A stretch of 64,000 nucleotides of DNA from Salminus brasiliensis (GCF_030463535.1 NC_132878.1:24996925-25060924), one strand, 5' to 3'. Counted from the first letter of the stretch, positions 1-14,692 are shown. Translations and numbers: made by a program. The notes: generated from the letters alone by a model not told the origin.

Positions 1-2994
<2,994 letters not shown>

Positions 2995-3349
2995 GTAACA
3001 CTTTTCTTGGATGGTCCATTATAGATGCTTCATAGATGCTCAACTAACATTTAACTGAACATGTCTTGAATGCCGCTAAACTTTAAGGTGAATGTAATTG
3101 ACTCTGTTGAACGTAATCGTGCAACTAAACCTAAATCTTACATCTAACCCTAAACCTAACCTTAAGAGTGTAAGGTTATGGTAAGGGTTATGGTTAGGGT
3201 TAGGATTAGATTTAAGGTTAGGTGCAGGGTTACAATTCAATCATTTGCATTCAGCTTACAGTTCAGTTGCATTTAATTAAGGAATTGAGTCGAATGTCAG
3301 GTGAGCCTTTACGAGGCACCTATAATGGATCGTTCAAGTAAAGTGTTAC
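2995..3349. mobile_element. Foldback DNA transposon (MITE) with long terminal inverted repeats
   Basis: The left end starts GTAACACTTTTCTTGG and the right end, read on the other strand, starts GTAACACTTTACTTGA. Both arms go on to a shared CCATTATAG block. The centre (about 3125-3235) is itself palindromic and made of ACCCTAA/TTAGGG-like words. Flanks aatcctttat and catcctttct look like an imperfect target duplication of about 9-10 bp. No transposase is present. A duplication of this size would fit Mutator- or hAT-type integration, but the superfamily is not settled. Confidence 0.7.
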
Positions 3350-5846
3350 CATCCTTTCTGTATGTGACAAATGGGAAAACCAGAGAATGTTGCCTATAAT
3401 ATTTCCTCATTTAACAGTTGTTAATTTGCGGTTGTAATGAATTATGATGAGTAGAGGTATGTTTCCTAGGCCTAACGTAGTATAAATTCACAATGTAAGT
3501 TTACCAATGGAATCAATATCTGTTGTGGCTCAGGTCACTCTTGAGGCTGTACTGATTGAAGTCAGTATGAATTCGAGGAAAGAGATCAGAATAGTGCAGT
3601 ACAGTGAAGCCTCTATCATGTGCCACTCTGAGGTCCTGATTCTGAGGTTCTGAGGAACACTGGGTGAAACATTACTACATTGAGTGCAGTGTATCAGAAC
3701 TTTGTTTCAGCCCAGGACTGACATACTGAATGGCTTGAAATCATGACTGCCCAATTTCTAAGCTTTTTAAATGGACAGACCTGTACATTACACCCCCTAT
3801 GGTTAAGTTTTGGTATTCTTTGACTAGACACTTTGTAAACCAGCAGTACTATGAGTATTGCTTCTAGCACCTGCCACTTTGACCGTATCCTAGTGTCATT
3901 TTACAGTCATAACTGCGTAACCATATGCATGTTTACCAGGTATCACCACTTATACAATTAAATACACTTGCTCTTATGCTCGCCTCTTGTTGCACTCATG
4001 TACTGGCACAGACCATGTTTTTTTTGTTGTTTTTTTAGGGGGAAGTTTTGTAGTTTTATTTAGCTAAAATTATGACATCAGTAGCCAACTAACCATTATT
4101 AACACAGTTAATAACACCAGTTTTTCTATTAAAAGTACAACTTTTGTTTTTAGAACAGTGGCCATTCAGATATTTCATGTTTGCTTATTTTGTCAATTAT
4201 GTTTGCTAGGTTGTTTTAAGACATTTTAGGGGGTTATTTTGATTCATGATGGAATGTTTTGCTTTATGGTACAAGTTCTGTTAGGTTCTGTTTTTGTTTG
4301 TTTTTCCAAGGAAAATAAAACTATTTGGCACGGAGTATTATTTATATAATATTTTAATGTATCTGTCCTCTGCCTTCATACTTCTAAGGGTAATACCCTG
4401 TCCACACACATCCGGATATAAAAAAAAAACCCAGCAACAACAAAAAAAAAAGATGTTTTTTGTCTGTGTTTTGGCCAACTGTCCACAAGACAATTCTGTT
4501 TTTGGTCAAAAATGGATTTTGATAATGGAGCTTATTGAAAATGCAAAAGGTTTTTGAAAGCGTTGACGTGGACAGGAAAAACTGAGCTTTATGAAAGCTC
4601 TCAAGACACAGCGCATACATGTTTCTCGAATGCCTCCTTACTGAGTCATAAGTCATAAAGCTACAAAATGAAAACATTTACACGCAGATATCACTAGAGT
4701 TCAGATTTCCTCAGATATTCATATGAATAAAGGTATTGTTCTGTTAAAAATATAACACTCTTTAGATTTAAAATCTGTAATTTCATGACATGCATAGTTC
4801 CCTACATGGGGAGTAGTGTCTAATTTGGGATTAAACATCTGTTTTCTTCCTTCTTCATGGTGTTTGTCTCTCTCTGAGGTACTGTCGCCCCATACAGGGC
4901 TAGCATGTTAAAATGAAAGAAAATCTCAGTTTTTAAAAAATTCCGGATAGTTATGGACGGAACTTAAGACTCATGCGTTTCTAGATCTGCCAGGTACATC
5001 TCACTGTTTTATGTTTCCAAATCTGGGTTTACAACTTTTAAGCAAATCTGGGCCAGCGTAGATATCACCATGTCTGAAAATCCAGTTTATTCTAATGTGA
5101 AAAGTGAGCTTTGATCATCCAGCTCTGAGACCTCCTATTCCTACGGACTAGTTCAGTCTGTTTAATGCATCTACTGTTATAGAAGCAAACAAAGTTTTTG
5201 AGTCACTCATTTAAGTATCGTAATTCTCCCTAGACTTCGTGCCAGGGAAGAGGCGGCAACGCAGGCCAAGGAATACCACTGATGGAAAGAATCTACTCAG
5301 TGGAATAATGGCGCGACAAAGGGCCGTGTATAGGAAACAGTAGAGTGGCTGCAGAACCACTGTTATTTTAGTCATCATCTGTTCCTGTCTCTGTAGATGG
5401 CAAAGTTTAAAACGGCACCCGACCGCTTCTTACTGAAACAGCAGATTGGTAAGTAGGGCTTGAGGCAGACATGTTGCAGGAAGTTGGACAGCCAACATAG
5501 CAGGGCTTCATTAAACGGACCGAAAGCATACAAATGTTCCCTGTCGTATGTAGCTGGCAAAAATTCAAAACAAGGAAGTTATTCACAGTGTCTTGGCATG
5601 TTAGGCTCAGGCTGGGGATTAATGTAATACAAACTTTACAGGCATGGGATAAGCCATCTTGAATTGATGGTAAAAGAAGAACTTTATTATGCGACTTAGT
5701 TTTCAAGCCCTTTTGAATTAACATGAGGTGTAAAGCCCCCAACTGCATGGGTGCAGAAACCAGCTAGCAAATCCGTCTACATTGCTTTCTTTTATCCAGT
5801 ATTAGTACATGGCATTATGTGGTGTGCACATTGCACATTAGAACAT
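3350..5846. other. Intergenic; includes the likely 3' UTR of the receptor gene
   Basis: No coding feature was recognised. TTTATT at 5683-5688, which is AATAAA on the minus strand, lies about 160 bases past the receptor stop and is the nearest candidate poly(A) signal. Homopolymer runs of T and A are common. Short open frames here have no recognisable domains. Confidence 0.4.
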
Positions 5847-7361
5847 TTACACAGTGCTACATGACTTATTCTGCCTCACGGAGGCATGGCGACTGTGGCG
5901 ACTTGTTTCCCACATCTTGGCTTCTCCTCTGCGACACAGGAGCAGTGTTTTAAAGGTGGCTCGGAAGGACTCATTGCACAAAGCATAGCACATGGGGTTG
6001 ACCGTGCTGTTGACGTAGCACAGCCAATATCCCAGTTGCCACAGCTTCTCAGGGACACAGTATGAAAGAGAGGCCAAGACCATGATGTTATAGGGTGTCC
6101 ACGTCAAGATGAAAGCCAACAGGATGGCGCTGAGTGTCCGTGCCGCTTTCTTTTCTCGGATGATCATGTTTATTCGCCTTTTGGTCTTGGGCTGCTTGTG
6201 GAGGCTGAGGTCCAGTGGTCTAGCTTTCTTCAGTGGAGGATGGCTGAAGGCTTGCCCAGGTAGAGCTGGAATTTCCTGCTGGTCCTCTGATCTACCTTGC
6301 CTGTCCTTCAGCTTGATCACTGCAGGGTTCGATGCGGATGATGCCGTTCCTTTAAGGTCGTGCTCCTGCTCTTCCTCAGTCGATGAAGAGGTCGGGCCGT
6401 CGTCGTCCTCATCGTCAATGTTCCAGATGCTGCTGCTGCAGGCCTCCTTGTAGTTGACTACTTCTGGTGTTGGCAATATAGACTCATCTCCTGTTACCAG
6501 AGGCTGCTGCTTTTGTCTCCCAGGAAAGCACCCGACTGACGTTTTCCTGATGACCCCTCGATGTTTCTCCGAATGTCTCTCCATGGAGCTGCTCAGACTG
6601 CTTTGGGCACTATTTTGGTAAGTGGGCTGCCTGTCCCCCTTGACTGAGTTTCCTGTGCTGCTGCTAACGGATCCCACAAACTTGGCAAGTCCTTTTGCTC
6701 TGTTCTCGATCTCCCAGTAAATCCGCCAGTATAAAATGATCATGATGCTGACGGGGAGGTAGAAAGCGGCGATGGCTGTGCCAAAAGTCAGAGGGGGCAC
6801 TGCCAAGAAGGGAATAGAGCAGTCTTTGACCTCGTCCTCCCTGCCCGGTGGTCTCCCAGCCACATAGGGCCAAAACAAGATGGCGGGTGCCCACAGTATG
6901 AATGACACCACCCATGCCAGCGTAATCAACACCGCCGCTCTTTTAGGTGTCCGTTTGGCTCGGTATGTTAGCGGCCGTGTCACAGAAAAGTATCGGTCGA
7001 AGCTGATGACCAGAAGGTTCATGACGGAAGCATTGCTAGCTACGTAGTCCAGTGCTAACCACAGATCACACGCTAAATGTCCCAACATCCAGTGGCCCTT
7101 TATAATGTAAGCGGTGTAGAGGTTCATTGACACTGTGCCCAAGATCAAGTCAGCCACTGCCAGACTCAGTAGGTAGTAGTTGCTGATGGTTCTTAGTTGA
7201 TTGTTGACCCGGAAGGAGATGACCACCAGGAGGTTACCGAGGATGGTAATAAAGGAGAGGGGGCCCGTCACAAGCACGATCAAAACCACCTCCCAAATCT
7301 GATGGCCTCCCAATGGATCTGCAGTCTTGTTGGTTGCCTGGGATTCGCAGGTGTGGTTCAT
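5847..7361 (-). CDS. chrm1: Muscarinic acetylcholine receptor M1-type (504 aa, intronless CDS)
   Basis: This is a class A G-protein-coupled receptor for acetylcholine; M1/M3/M5 types couple mainly to Gq and phospholipase C at the plasma membrane. The start chosen is the ATG at 7361. Upstream to the in-frame stop there is no other in-frame ATG, and from here residue numbers agree with mammalian M1: glycosylation sites N2-H-T and N11-K-T, C98, D105 and D122-R-Y. Seven membrane segments are visible. Amine-pocket residues D105, Y106, S109, N110, W157, W421 (W-T-P-Y-N), Y424 and N425 are present, as is NPMCY in TM7. Loop 3 is long and holds an acidic, Ser-rich patch near residues 314-336. M1 is favoured by S-V-T-R-P-L and by the TM6 entry EKKAARTLSAILLAFILTW, the same as mammalian M1. 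Oddities: loop 2 is rebuilt, the loop 3 extracellular Cys pair is reduced to one Cys (C435), and the tail ends S-C-S-T-V. The a/b teleost paralogue cannot be decided. Confidence 0.95.
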   Translation of the reverse strand: MNHTCESQATNKTADPLGGHQIWEVVLIVLVTGPLSFITILGNLLVVISFRVNNQLRTISNYYLLSLAVADLILGTVSMNLYTAYIIKGHWMLGHLACDLWLALDYVASNASVMNLLVISFDRYFSVTRPLTYRAKRTPKRAAVLITLAWVVSFILWAPAILFWPYVAGRPPGREDEVKDCSIPFLAVPPLTFGTAIAAFYLPVSIMIILYWRIYWEIENRAKGLAKFVGSVSSSTGNSVKGDRQPTYQNSAQSSLSSSMERHSEKHRGVIRKTSVGCFPGRQKQQPLVTGDESILPTPEVVNYKEACSSSIWNIDDEDDDGPTSSSTEEEQEHDLKGTASSASNPAVIKLKDRQGRSEDQQEIPALPGQAFSHPPLKKARPLDLSLHKQPKTKRRINMIIREKKAARTLSAILLAFILTWTPYNIMVLASLSYCVPEKLWQLGYWLCYVNSTVNPMCYALCNESFRATFKTLLLCRRGEAKMWETSRHSRHASVRQNKSCSTV

Positions 7362-7390
7362 GCTGCCAACCAAGATGCAACATGAAGTCC
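7362..7390 (-). other. Receptor 5' UTR piece with splice acceptor and short upstream ATG
   Basis: On the minus strand the sequence CTTCCCCTCAG is followed by GGACTTC, a good 3' splice site (AG at 7392-7391). It implies a non-coding upstream exon, as is usual for muscarinic genes. An ATG at 7383-7381 lies 22 bases upstream of the receptor start, out of frame and in a weak context (T at -3). The main ATG has A at -3. Confidence 0.5.
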
Positions 7391-9479
7391 CTGAGGGGAA
7401 GGCTCATTATTCAGGAGTATTGAAGGGCTTGGTCCTTAGCATCGCCACCTTGCTGGCCAGAAGCCTTCTCCCACTCTTCTGGTAAAATATAGAAATAGGA
7501 TAGATAAGTAAGCATATGGATAAACGTTATGTAGCAGTATTATGTTAACAAGTAGCAAGCAACCCATTAAACAGTACAATAAAAGTTAGAGATGCACTGA
7601 TATGGAAGTTGGCTGGCTGATTTCCATTTTTTTTTCTTGTAAATAAAGGCAATCTGTTATGTAAATGTCGATAACAGCGGTAAGAGAAGTGCCAAGTGCC
7701 AAATGCCAAGACTTGCCCTTCCCTATGGCCCAGCTGTTGATGTTGTGCTGCTCCCAATTGGGGACTATGGGACTACTGGGGCCTATCCCAACTATAGAAA
7801 TAAAATAATACAATTATAAAATGTTATTATTTTATCTACATCTATGTAGATTAGCATTACGGAGTCAAATTTACTTCTGTAAGTTAACAAATTTATAGCA
7901 TTAAAATGAAAAATAAAAATGCAGATGTTTTAGACATTTACAGCATTCTGTTCTTTCAATAAACACAACAAACAGATAATCAAATATCAGTTCAAAATGT
8001 CGGCCGTCTCAGATCAACTGTCCAGTGTTTTTACAGTGTTCAGTTAATCTGCAAAAAATCTCCTTGTTTTACATTTCCTGAAACAAATGAGCAGAATCGT
8101 ATTGATGGACACTAACATCTAACATTTTCTCTTGCTCATTTTTAACGCCTGTAGCACCCAGTAAACCCAACCTGTCTTATCTCTCGCTCTAGATAAGCAA
8201 CACTCCTGATCGCCATGATCTGCTGCCCAACTGAAATGATGGCCATTACCACTGCTCAACACCTATAGCTCCCACAGTAACACTGTTTTTTGCATGTGTC
8301 GTTTTCAGCCATCTCCTGAACGAGTTCGGAGAAGCTCATTAAGTATATGAAGCATCTTCCGTTTACCCTCTCTGTTTGATGTACCGGATCCATGTTGACT
8401 CAGACAGAGCCAGACACGTGTATTTACCTGACCACATTAGCTTTGAGATAAGTTGCTTTTTAATAACTATGGGCATCAGTGGGAAACGGGCTTCATGGTG
8501 CTGGTGACGTCCATCCACTGAAGTACATTACAGACAGATGCATTTTGTCATGTATCCACATGCAGTGGAAAAAAAATGATTACATCAGCGCAGTGATTCA
8601 GCTGATACAAATGGCATTGATCTTAACTACACAATGTGTAAACGTGTGAAACCTGACAAATGTGACCACAAGAAAACAATAGTGCCGCCCGGACCTGCCA
8701 GTGTTTTAGTGTCCTAATGAAATCCTAAGCTTGTGCTTTTGGGGACAGTTTAAATAGAACAGGATCAGTAAATCCCATGTGAAAAGTTTATTTAGGCGAA
8801 ATGGAGTGTCCAGAGAGAGATTCTGCGATCGTCAATTTGTCTTCTTTCGTCACAGCAGTGTTCGAGCTAATGCCATTCTAAATATTTGCAAAAGATTCAT
8901 GTCTTCTGTCCTCCTGGAGACTGGCTTAAAATCTAAGGCTTCTTATATCCTAAAGCTTAGTATACTAGTACTAGTATTAGTACCTAGTAACTAGTGTGAG
9001 TTCAATCTAAAGGTGCTGAGCTATTCTTAAGTTATAACACTGTGCAACCCAAAAAAAAATAACTAGCTGGTACGTTCTGGCGTAAAAAAAAAAAATAAAA
9101 ACAGCAAAGATGAAATGCTCTTATCAAGTCTGTAGTCTTCTATGTAGCTTACTCCTACTTGGCCTGCTTTTTATTATGTGTATTTGTTTGCTTCTTTATT
9201 TCTTTTTCATGCATTTCATTTTGCATTCAGTTCATTCCGTTTAATAGAAGAAGTTCTGCACTTGAACACAAAACATTTACTTTCTAAATGTAAAAGAGCT
9301 TAACGTGGTCGCAAACAATTAAACGGATTCAATTTTAATTGAAATGGAGAAAACCAAAAGAAAATTCAAGCCCTGCTCAATTCTTTGAATGTACACCCAG
9401 CATCTGTCAGCATTTGACCTCATAGTAAGAGGTGTGATCAGCTGCAAAGCAGTAAAGATGCTGTAAAAAGTTCCTGAGA
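7391..9479. other. Intergenic or receptor upstream intron, no gene recognised
   Basis: The sequence is AT-rich with short open frames only. Around 7583-7800 the wording agatgcactgatatgg resembles the ends of degenerate non-autonomous transposons common in fish. I see no coding exon or clear promoter. Confidence 0.35.
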
Positions 9480-9615
9480 GGCACAGCTGTCTAAGCATTT
9501 ACTCTGTCAGTGAGAGATTGCCCATTCGATCCCCTGTACAGTTACATTGTGCTAGGGGCACTTCAGGAGGAGGCACATGCTAGTCCTTACCCTCCCAGCA
9601 TTGTGTGATAGGGAG
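9480..9615 (+). mobile_element. tRNA-derived SINE relic
   Basis: GGCACAGCTGTCTAAGC reads as a degenerate A box. It is followed about 40 bases later by CATTCGATCCC, a B-box-like element, then by a non-tRNA body. This is the layout of a tRNA-derived SINE. There are no clear target duplications. Confidence 0.5.
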
Positions 9616-9840
9616 AGTCCTAACTAGTAAAAACTGAGAAGATGATGAATCTTATTAATTCTGTGGTCTTTTATTTAGCTGACTTTCTAAAAATCTTTAC
9701 ATTTTCTGATATTTCATTTATTTTATTTTGCATTCATTTCATTCCTCAAGTTCTGCATTTGAACACAATCAATTTAGTTTCTAAATGGTGACGAAAGGAA
9801 ATAAACATTTAATTTGAACCATTATGTGGAGGCAGATTAG

Positions 9841-10165
9841 ACTTCTAAAAGGTTCCTATTACTGTCAGGTTGTCAACCATATAGCTGCTGTCCAGTAAAG
9901 TAAAGTTTCCTCCATGGTTTGAACCCTGTAGCTGCTCTCTGTACATAAAGCTCTCTGTGTAAACAATCCTGGATAAATAGACCAATAGAAATACTCCAGA
10001 TAACTTGAAATAAACTTTTATTTTAAAATAAATGTATATGTTAAGAAACATTTATAAGGTATAAATGTTCCTAACTCTGAATGGAAGTTAATGTAAAATA
10101 AAAGTTTATTTCAAGTAATCCTATAAAATCACCGTTTTGGAGATACATGTTTTTCATTGGAAAAC
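9841..10165. repeat. Dispersed repeat family copy
   Basis: It shares the words ggataaatagaccaatagaaa and ccgttttggagatacatg with 60515-60660, and in inverted orientation with about 53735-53850. The class is unknown; it is probably a degenerate non-autonomous DNA element. Confidence 0.5.
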
Positions 10166-11407
10166 AGCAATATTTTCAAATGTTCTATAAGTAAATATTG
10201 AGGAAACTAAGCAATATATGCAATGAAACACACTGGAAACAATGAGACACCAAACAAGGTTTATATGGCTAAATTGTTCTTAATAAATATTAATGCAACC
10301 TTAGAAATGATGTATATGATATATACAATATATATATATGATGTTACAGTACTAAAAAGGGCTCTGCTGTTATAATAAGTGAGTGACACTCAGTTGAGGC
10401 TATTGGTTAAAGTATATGCTGCTATTTATACTAATGACCCACTTCTTCTAAATCCATGCATCACCGCTGTTTTCTAAAACCTACTTTAGTTCTTTTACTG
10501 TTGGACGGTATTCTTCACACTGGTTAGCTGGTTATCCTCAAATATATACTCTGCTTGTGCTGTAGAACATTCCAGGCACACACGCATCAGCTTTCTGCTT
10601 TAGTTTTGAATGGAGAAAGATCCCACTGTTCACACTTACCTCTAGAAATGGATGATGAACTTTAGTCCTTGGTGGAATACGTAAGATATGTCCTTGTCCT
10701 GCATCTTGCATCCATAGCTTTAGAAATCCTGATGGATCCGATGCCCCCGTAGTACAATATCTTGTACTTTGGGAAACACCTGTACCTGTGTACAGTTCTT
10801 TTCATATTTGTCCATACATTCTAAAACCTGAAAAAAAGAGAGAATCTCAGCAAATGAAAGCTGTCATTAGCCAGAGCGGTTTGAGCTTCTCAACACTGAG
10901 CCCCAGCAGTGCTCTGTACTTGAGACACTGGAGGTCAGAGGAGCCTGTCATAACACGGGTAAATAACAGTGTTCAAACCCAGAGCGCTGTTGATGAGGTG
11001 CAGGCGCACAGTGCGTCAGTGAATCAGTGTATCCCTCCGCGCACTCCAGCATGGCGCAAGTGCCTTGAAAGGGTGCAAGTGATGAGTCGGTTCAGGTTCT
11101 TCCCTTGAAAGAACTTGATCTACACCAAACTGTCTTGACAAACACATGAAGAAAATGAAGGGTAATTCTTTCTGTCTGTGACGCCGGATTAGTTACATGC
11201 CCTAATGACGCCCCACAAAGCTCCTCCGAGTATGGGGACAATGGTGTGCCCTTATCAATCAATAACAAATATTTGAAGTGACCTTAAGTAGCCTTAAGTT
11301 GCTATATAGTATGTATAGTGTGTAAAAACTAGTCTGTAAGATAACATTAAGGTGACGTGTGCTGAGCCACCAATAACCTGTATGCAAATTCTCTGTATTT
11401 TGAGGTA
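10166..11407. other. Intergenic, no gene recognised
   Basis: There is a short TA-rich run near 10319-10340. An open frame at 10788-11108 has no recognisable domain and ordinary composition; I do not support it as a gene. Confidence 0.35.
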
Positions 11408-11953
11408 CACCATATATGAACGCTAATGAATGCATTCAGATACTTTTAGTTGCACCCATTGCTGTAGTCCCTGTAGAGAAGTACTGTTTATGGAATAGGA
11501 CTCTCTGAAGCAGATAAACATAAAACTATTGGCACCATGCCTACTGCCAGGTGTGGGCTAGAGGGGTATAAAGGCCCACCTAGCATTGAGCTGTGGAGCA
11601 GTGGAAATGTGACCTCTGGAATGATGGTTGGTGCTTCAGCCAGTAATTTTGGGATGAGTTGGGAGTTGGGGATAAGGTGGGGTAGTGAGCATCCAACATC
11701 CTGACTATACAAATGCTCTTGTTGCTGAATGCAATCAAATCCTCAGAGCAATGCTCTAAAATCTAGATAAAACTGTTCTAAACTGTTCGTCGTAAAGAGT
11801 TCCCTGGACAGAACAACCTTTTCTTGTGTGTGTAAAGGCAGACTGCATGGCTAGGTGCTTAATTTTATACACATGTAGCAATGGAATTAAATGAAACACT
11901 GAAATATCATAATTCGATAAATAAGAGGTCCCAATGCTTCTGTCCATATAGTG
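11408..11953 (+). mobile_element. TA-flanked MITE, family A (copy 1)
   Basis: The left end CACCATATATG follows TA, and the right end, tgtccatatagtg, is followed by TA. The interior matches the better copy at 23868-24356 almost word for word (tagtccctgtagagaagtac, aggactctctg, gcattgagctgtggagcagtgg). TA duplication and inverted ends point to Tc1/mariner-type mobilisation without a transposase. Confidence 0.75.
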
Positions 11954-13869
11954 TAACTATTTACTACCTGCTTCTGTTAACAGTCCTAAATGGTACTTGG
12001 TTCTTTCTTAGGGGATCAAAACTGGGTCTTTTGTAGCATTGCCTCAAAAATTCTTTGGCACCTTTATTTTAAAGAGTGTATAGAGGAGATTGTGTTGTAC
12101 TGTGAGCAGGAGGGAAACTGCCGAGGCTTCAATGCACCTGTATTTTCTCTGTAGAGCTTGAAAGACAGTTTGTTCAGGCTCAGTTTCTAGATTTGAAGCA
12201 TTTTGATTCGTGCTTGTTTGAGCTTTAAAGTGATTTTAAAATCTTTTTAGAATAGAATATTAAAATTTCCAGGGCTCTAATTAAACCCAGAGCCGGCCCA
12301 AGGCATACTCGGATTATGCAGCCGCTTAGGGCCCAAACGCCACTAGGGGGCCCCCCCAGAGCACAGAGATATCATTATAAAAAATACATACTTAAAAAAC
12401 AACATTGAACAATAAAATGAAATGGTATTACACAGGTAAAAGAGATGTTTATATTAATTTACTTTCATAGTTGGCACACCAATAGTAGGTTAATCAATTT
12501 CCGCTATTGATTATTTGAGGGGGATTGTGTATTGTCTGTTAACCAGTAACAAATAGTAACAAACGAATGGGCTTTGGACAGTTAAAAAGATATTGACGTT
12601 TTATGACTCTCACACTTGCCACTCTTTAATCTAGGATTATCTAAAATTGTGTTTGGTCTTCATGCAGTGACGTCCAATCATAGCTAATTTCCTTTAGTGC
12701 CGTGTCGACCTGTGTATACATGATTAGTATAAAGGCTTTTGGAGTATTTGCTTGGCAAACACAAGCCGGCTGCCTGGGAAGCGCCTGCTGAGGCTCGTAA
12801 GGGGGTTATAAAGTCTCGCAGTCGCAGTCACAGCAAAGCTGGGACTGAGAAGAGTTTTATTGCACTGGCCGTTTTAATTTCCTCAGCCTGCGAACTCCTG
12901 TACAGCAGCCTAAAGAGGAGTTTGTACAGAAACAAAACTAGGTGTCAACAGACAGTTCAACACACAGAATGTGACACCAGTTTATTTACCTAGTTTTTTA
13001 CCATCGAGAATGGATTACTGACTGGACCAGCGCCCAGGGGCCTCTGGTGAGACTCACGCTGCAAGGCCCAAATTGACTCAAAGACTGAGGACAGTCCACT
13101 GCAGATGCAGAAAACTCAGGTGATTGAACAGACAGCCTTGATTATTATAAATGGATTAAATAAAGGCCCCTCATCCCATATCCTACCTCAGCCAAAATCA
13201 CATGTGACCAGGGATCTCATGAGACTACGGTCTGTCCCTGTTCACCATGTGTCGACTAAGTCTTTATCTAGGATAAGGTTCTGTAGCTGCTGTTGGTGAA
13301 GATGGTGCTTCTATACGTTGGCTTTCCTAGTTCTCAGCAAAATAAATAATTACAGTCCACAACGTGCTCTGCAGTCTTGAGCTTTACATTGACTTCCATT
13401 AATAGTTAAGTTTCCTCTTCTTCTCCTGTAAAGCATTTTGGAAATAGCAGGTTTTTGAGTGACAGGGATGATATGTTAGTGTAGCTGTCACTGTAGCTGG
13501 GGTAACCAGATCTTTAGTATTCTTAAGTTTCTAAAATCAAGGCCTAGTCATGGGGATGCATCCATAATACTAACTAGTTTTTAAGTATAAAGTATTATAC
13601 ACCATAGATATGTGTCAACAGTGAGTATACTCAAAAATCCAAGAAACATACCCAGAACCAGTCAGTTTTTGAATATGATTACAGTGGACACTATTATCCC
13701 ACAATGCAATGCAAAATGGAAAGGGAGGAGCTGCATATGCCTATGAATATTGTCTGGAACAATTCTTAGAAAAAATGACATATAGCGATGCAAGCGCAGC
13801 AGCAAAGGCAGCTGGAGAAATTTGATGTAACATCTCAGCACTTCCTGTTAGTAGAAAATGGGCCAGTAT
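11954..13869. other. Intergenic, scattered repeat fragments
   Basis: About 12289-12360 (gagccggcccaaggcatac, then gggcccaaacgccactag) looks like a high-copy repeat fragment. Around 13385-13450, fragments recall the dispersed repeat at 60.5 kb. Open frames at 12739-12993 and 13105-13299 have no family signature. Confidence 0.35.
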
Positions 13870-14115
13870 GTTCATATTTTGTGTACTAATCAATTTAATT
13901 CAAAAGAAAGTTGTCACAAAGCAGCTTTAGAGAGATCCAGGTTCATTCCAGGGATGACAGTGGCATGGAAAAACTCCCTCAGAATGAGAGGAACCAATAC
14001 TCCAAAGGGGGACCCGTCCTCCTCTGGTCGCCACCGGATAGCAGAAGAAATGACAGAGACAAGAAGAACCAGACAGAAATAGTGAGAGGAGTTTGTGGCC
14101 AATTTGGCATCTAGC
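13870..14115 (+). repeat. Interspersed teleost repeat fragment
   Basis: The wording (gcagctttagagagatccag, gacagtggcatggaaaaact, ccctcagaatgagaggaacc) is that of an interspersed repeat I recognise from many fish genomes. Open frames on both strands here are repeat by-products. Confidence 0.5.
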
Positions 14116-14539
14116 CATAAATGATGAGAATAAATAACCTGCCAAACTCGCACTACTAAGATTAGCATATAGTCTATACCTTGTAGTATTAGTGTGTAAA
14201 AGTTGGCTATATAGGCTTAATTCCTTTCTGCAATATTTGTATATTATATTAGTAATTTAAATTTCCACTGAACTGATTAAGTCAATGGAAAATGGATAGT
14301 GAATGTTGAAATTTTAAATCTGTACATTTTAGTTTTAGTACCTATTCATTTTAACCCCTTAACACAGCAAGGCTCATTACACGCTATGGTGTATTACTCA
14401 GTAACAACAAGGACAGCTCGTAAGCTATTTAAGGGGTTAACTGATCCGATTCTAACAAATGCTTGACCTAAAGGTGCACGTATTTGTCACTGTACTGTGT
14501 ACACTGTACAGCGAAATGTGTCCTGTGGTAGTAAACACA

Positions 14540-14692
14540 CACACACACTAGTGAACTAGGGGCAGTGAGTACACACATACCCAGAGCGGAAGGTAGCCAA
14601 CTCCAGCGCCCAGGGAGCAAGCCCGGGAATCAAACCCACAACCCTGTTATCGATAGCCCGGCGCTCTAACCGCTGAGCCACCACTCCACCTA
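14540..14692 (-). mobile_element. tRNA-derived SINE
   Basis: Read on the minus strand it opens GTGGTGGCTCAGCGGTTAGA, a tRNA-type A box. About 40 bases later comes GTGGGTTTGATTCCC, a near-perfect B box, then a unique tail. A CA-repeat adjoins its 3' end (14534-14548). Confidence 0.75.

Noticed and set aside
3125-3235. Interstitial telomere array
   Set aside because: TTAGGG-like words are degenerate and palindromic, and fit the core of a foldback transposon better.
5407-5748. 113-codon open frame next to the receptor
   Set aside because: No recognisable domain; lies in the probable 3' UTR of the receptor gene.
7362-7373. Receptor start four codons upstream (TTG at 7373)
   Set aside because: Not an ATG; the ATG at 7361 gives exact agreement with mammalian M1 numbering and glycosylation sites.
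14540-14692. Functional tRNA gene on the minus strand
   Set aside because: A and B boxes are present but no complete cloverleaf with acceptor stem; it is a tRNA-derived SINE.
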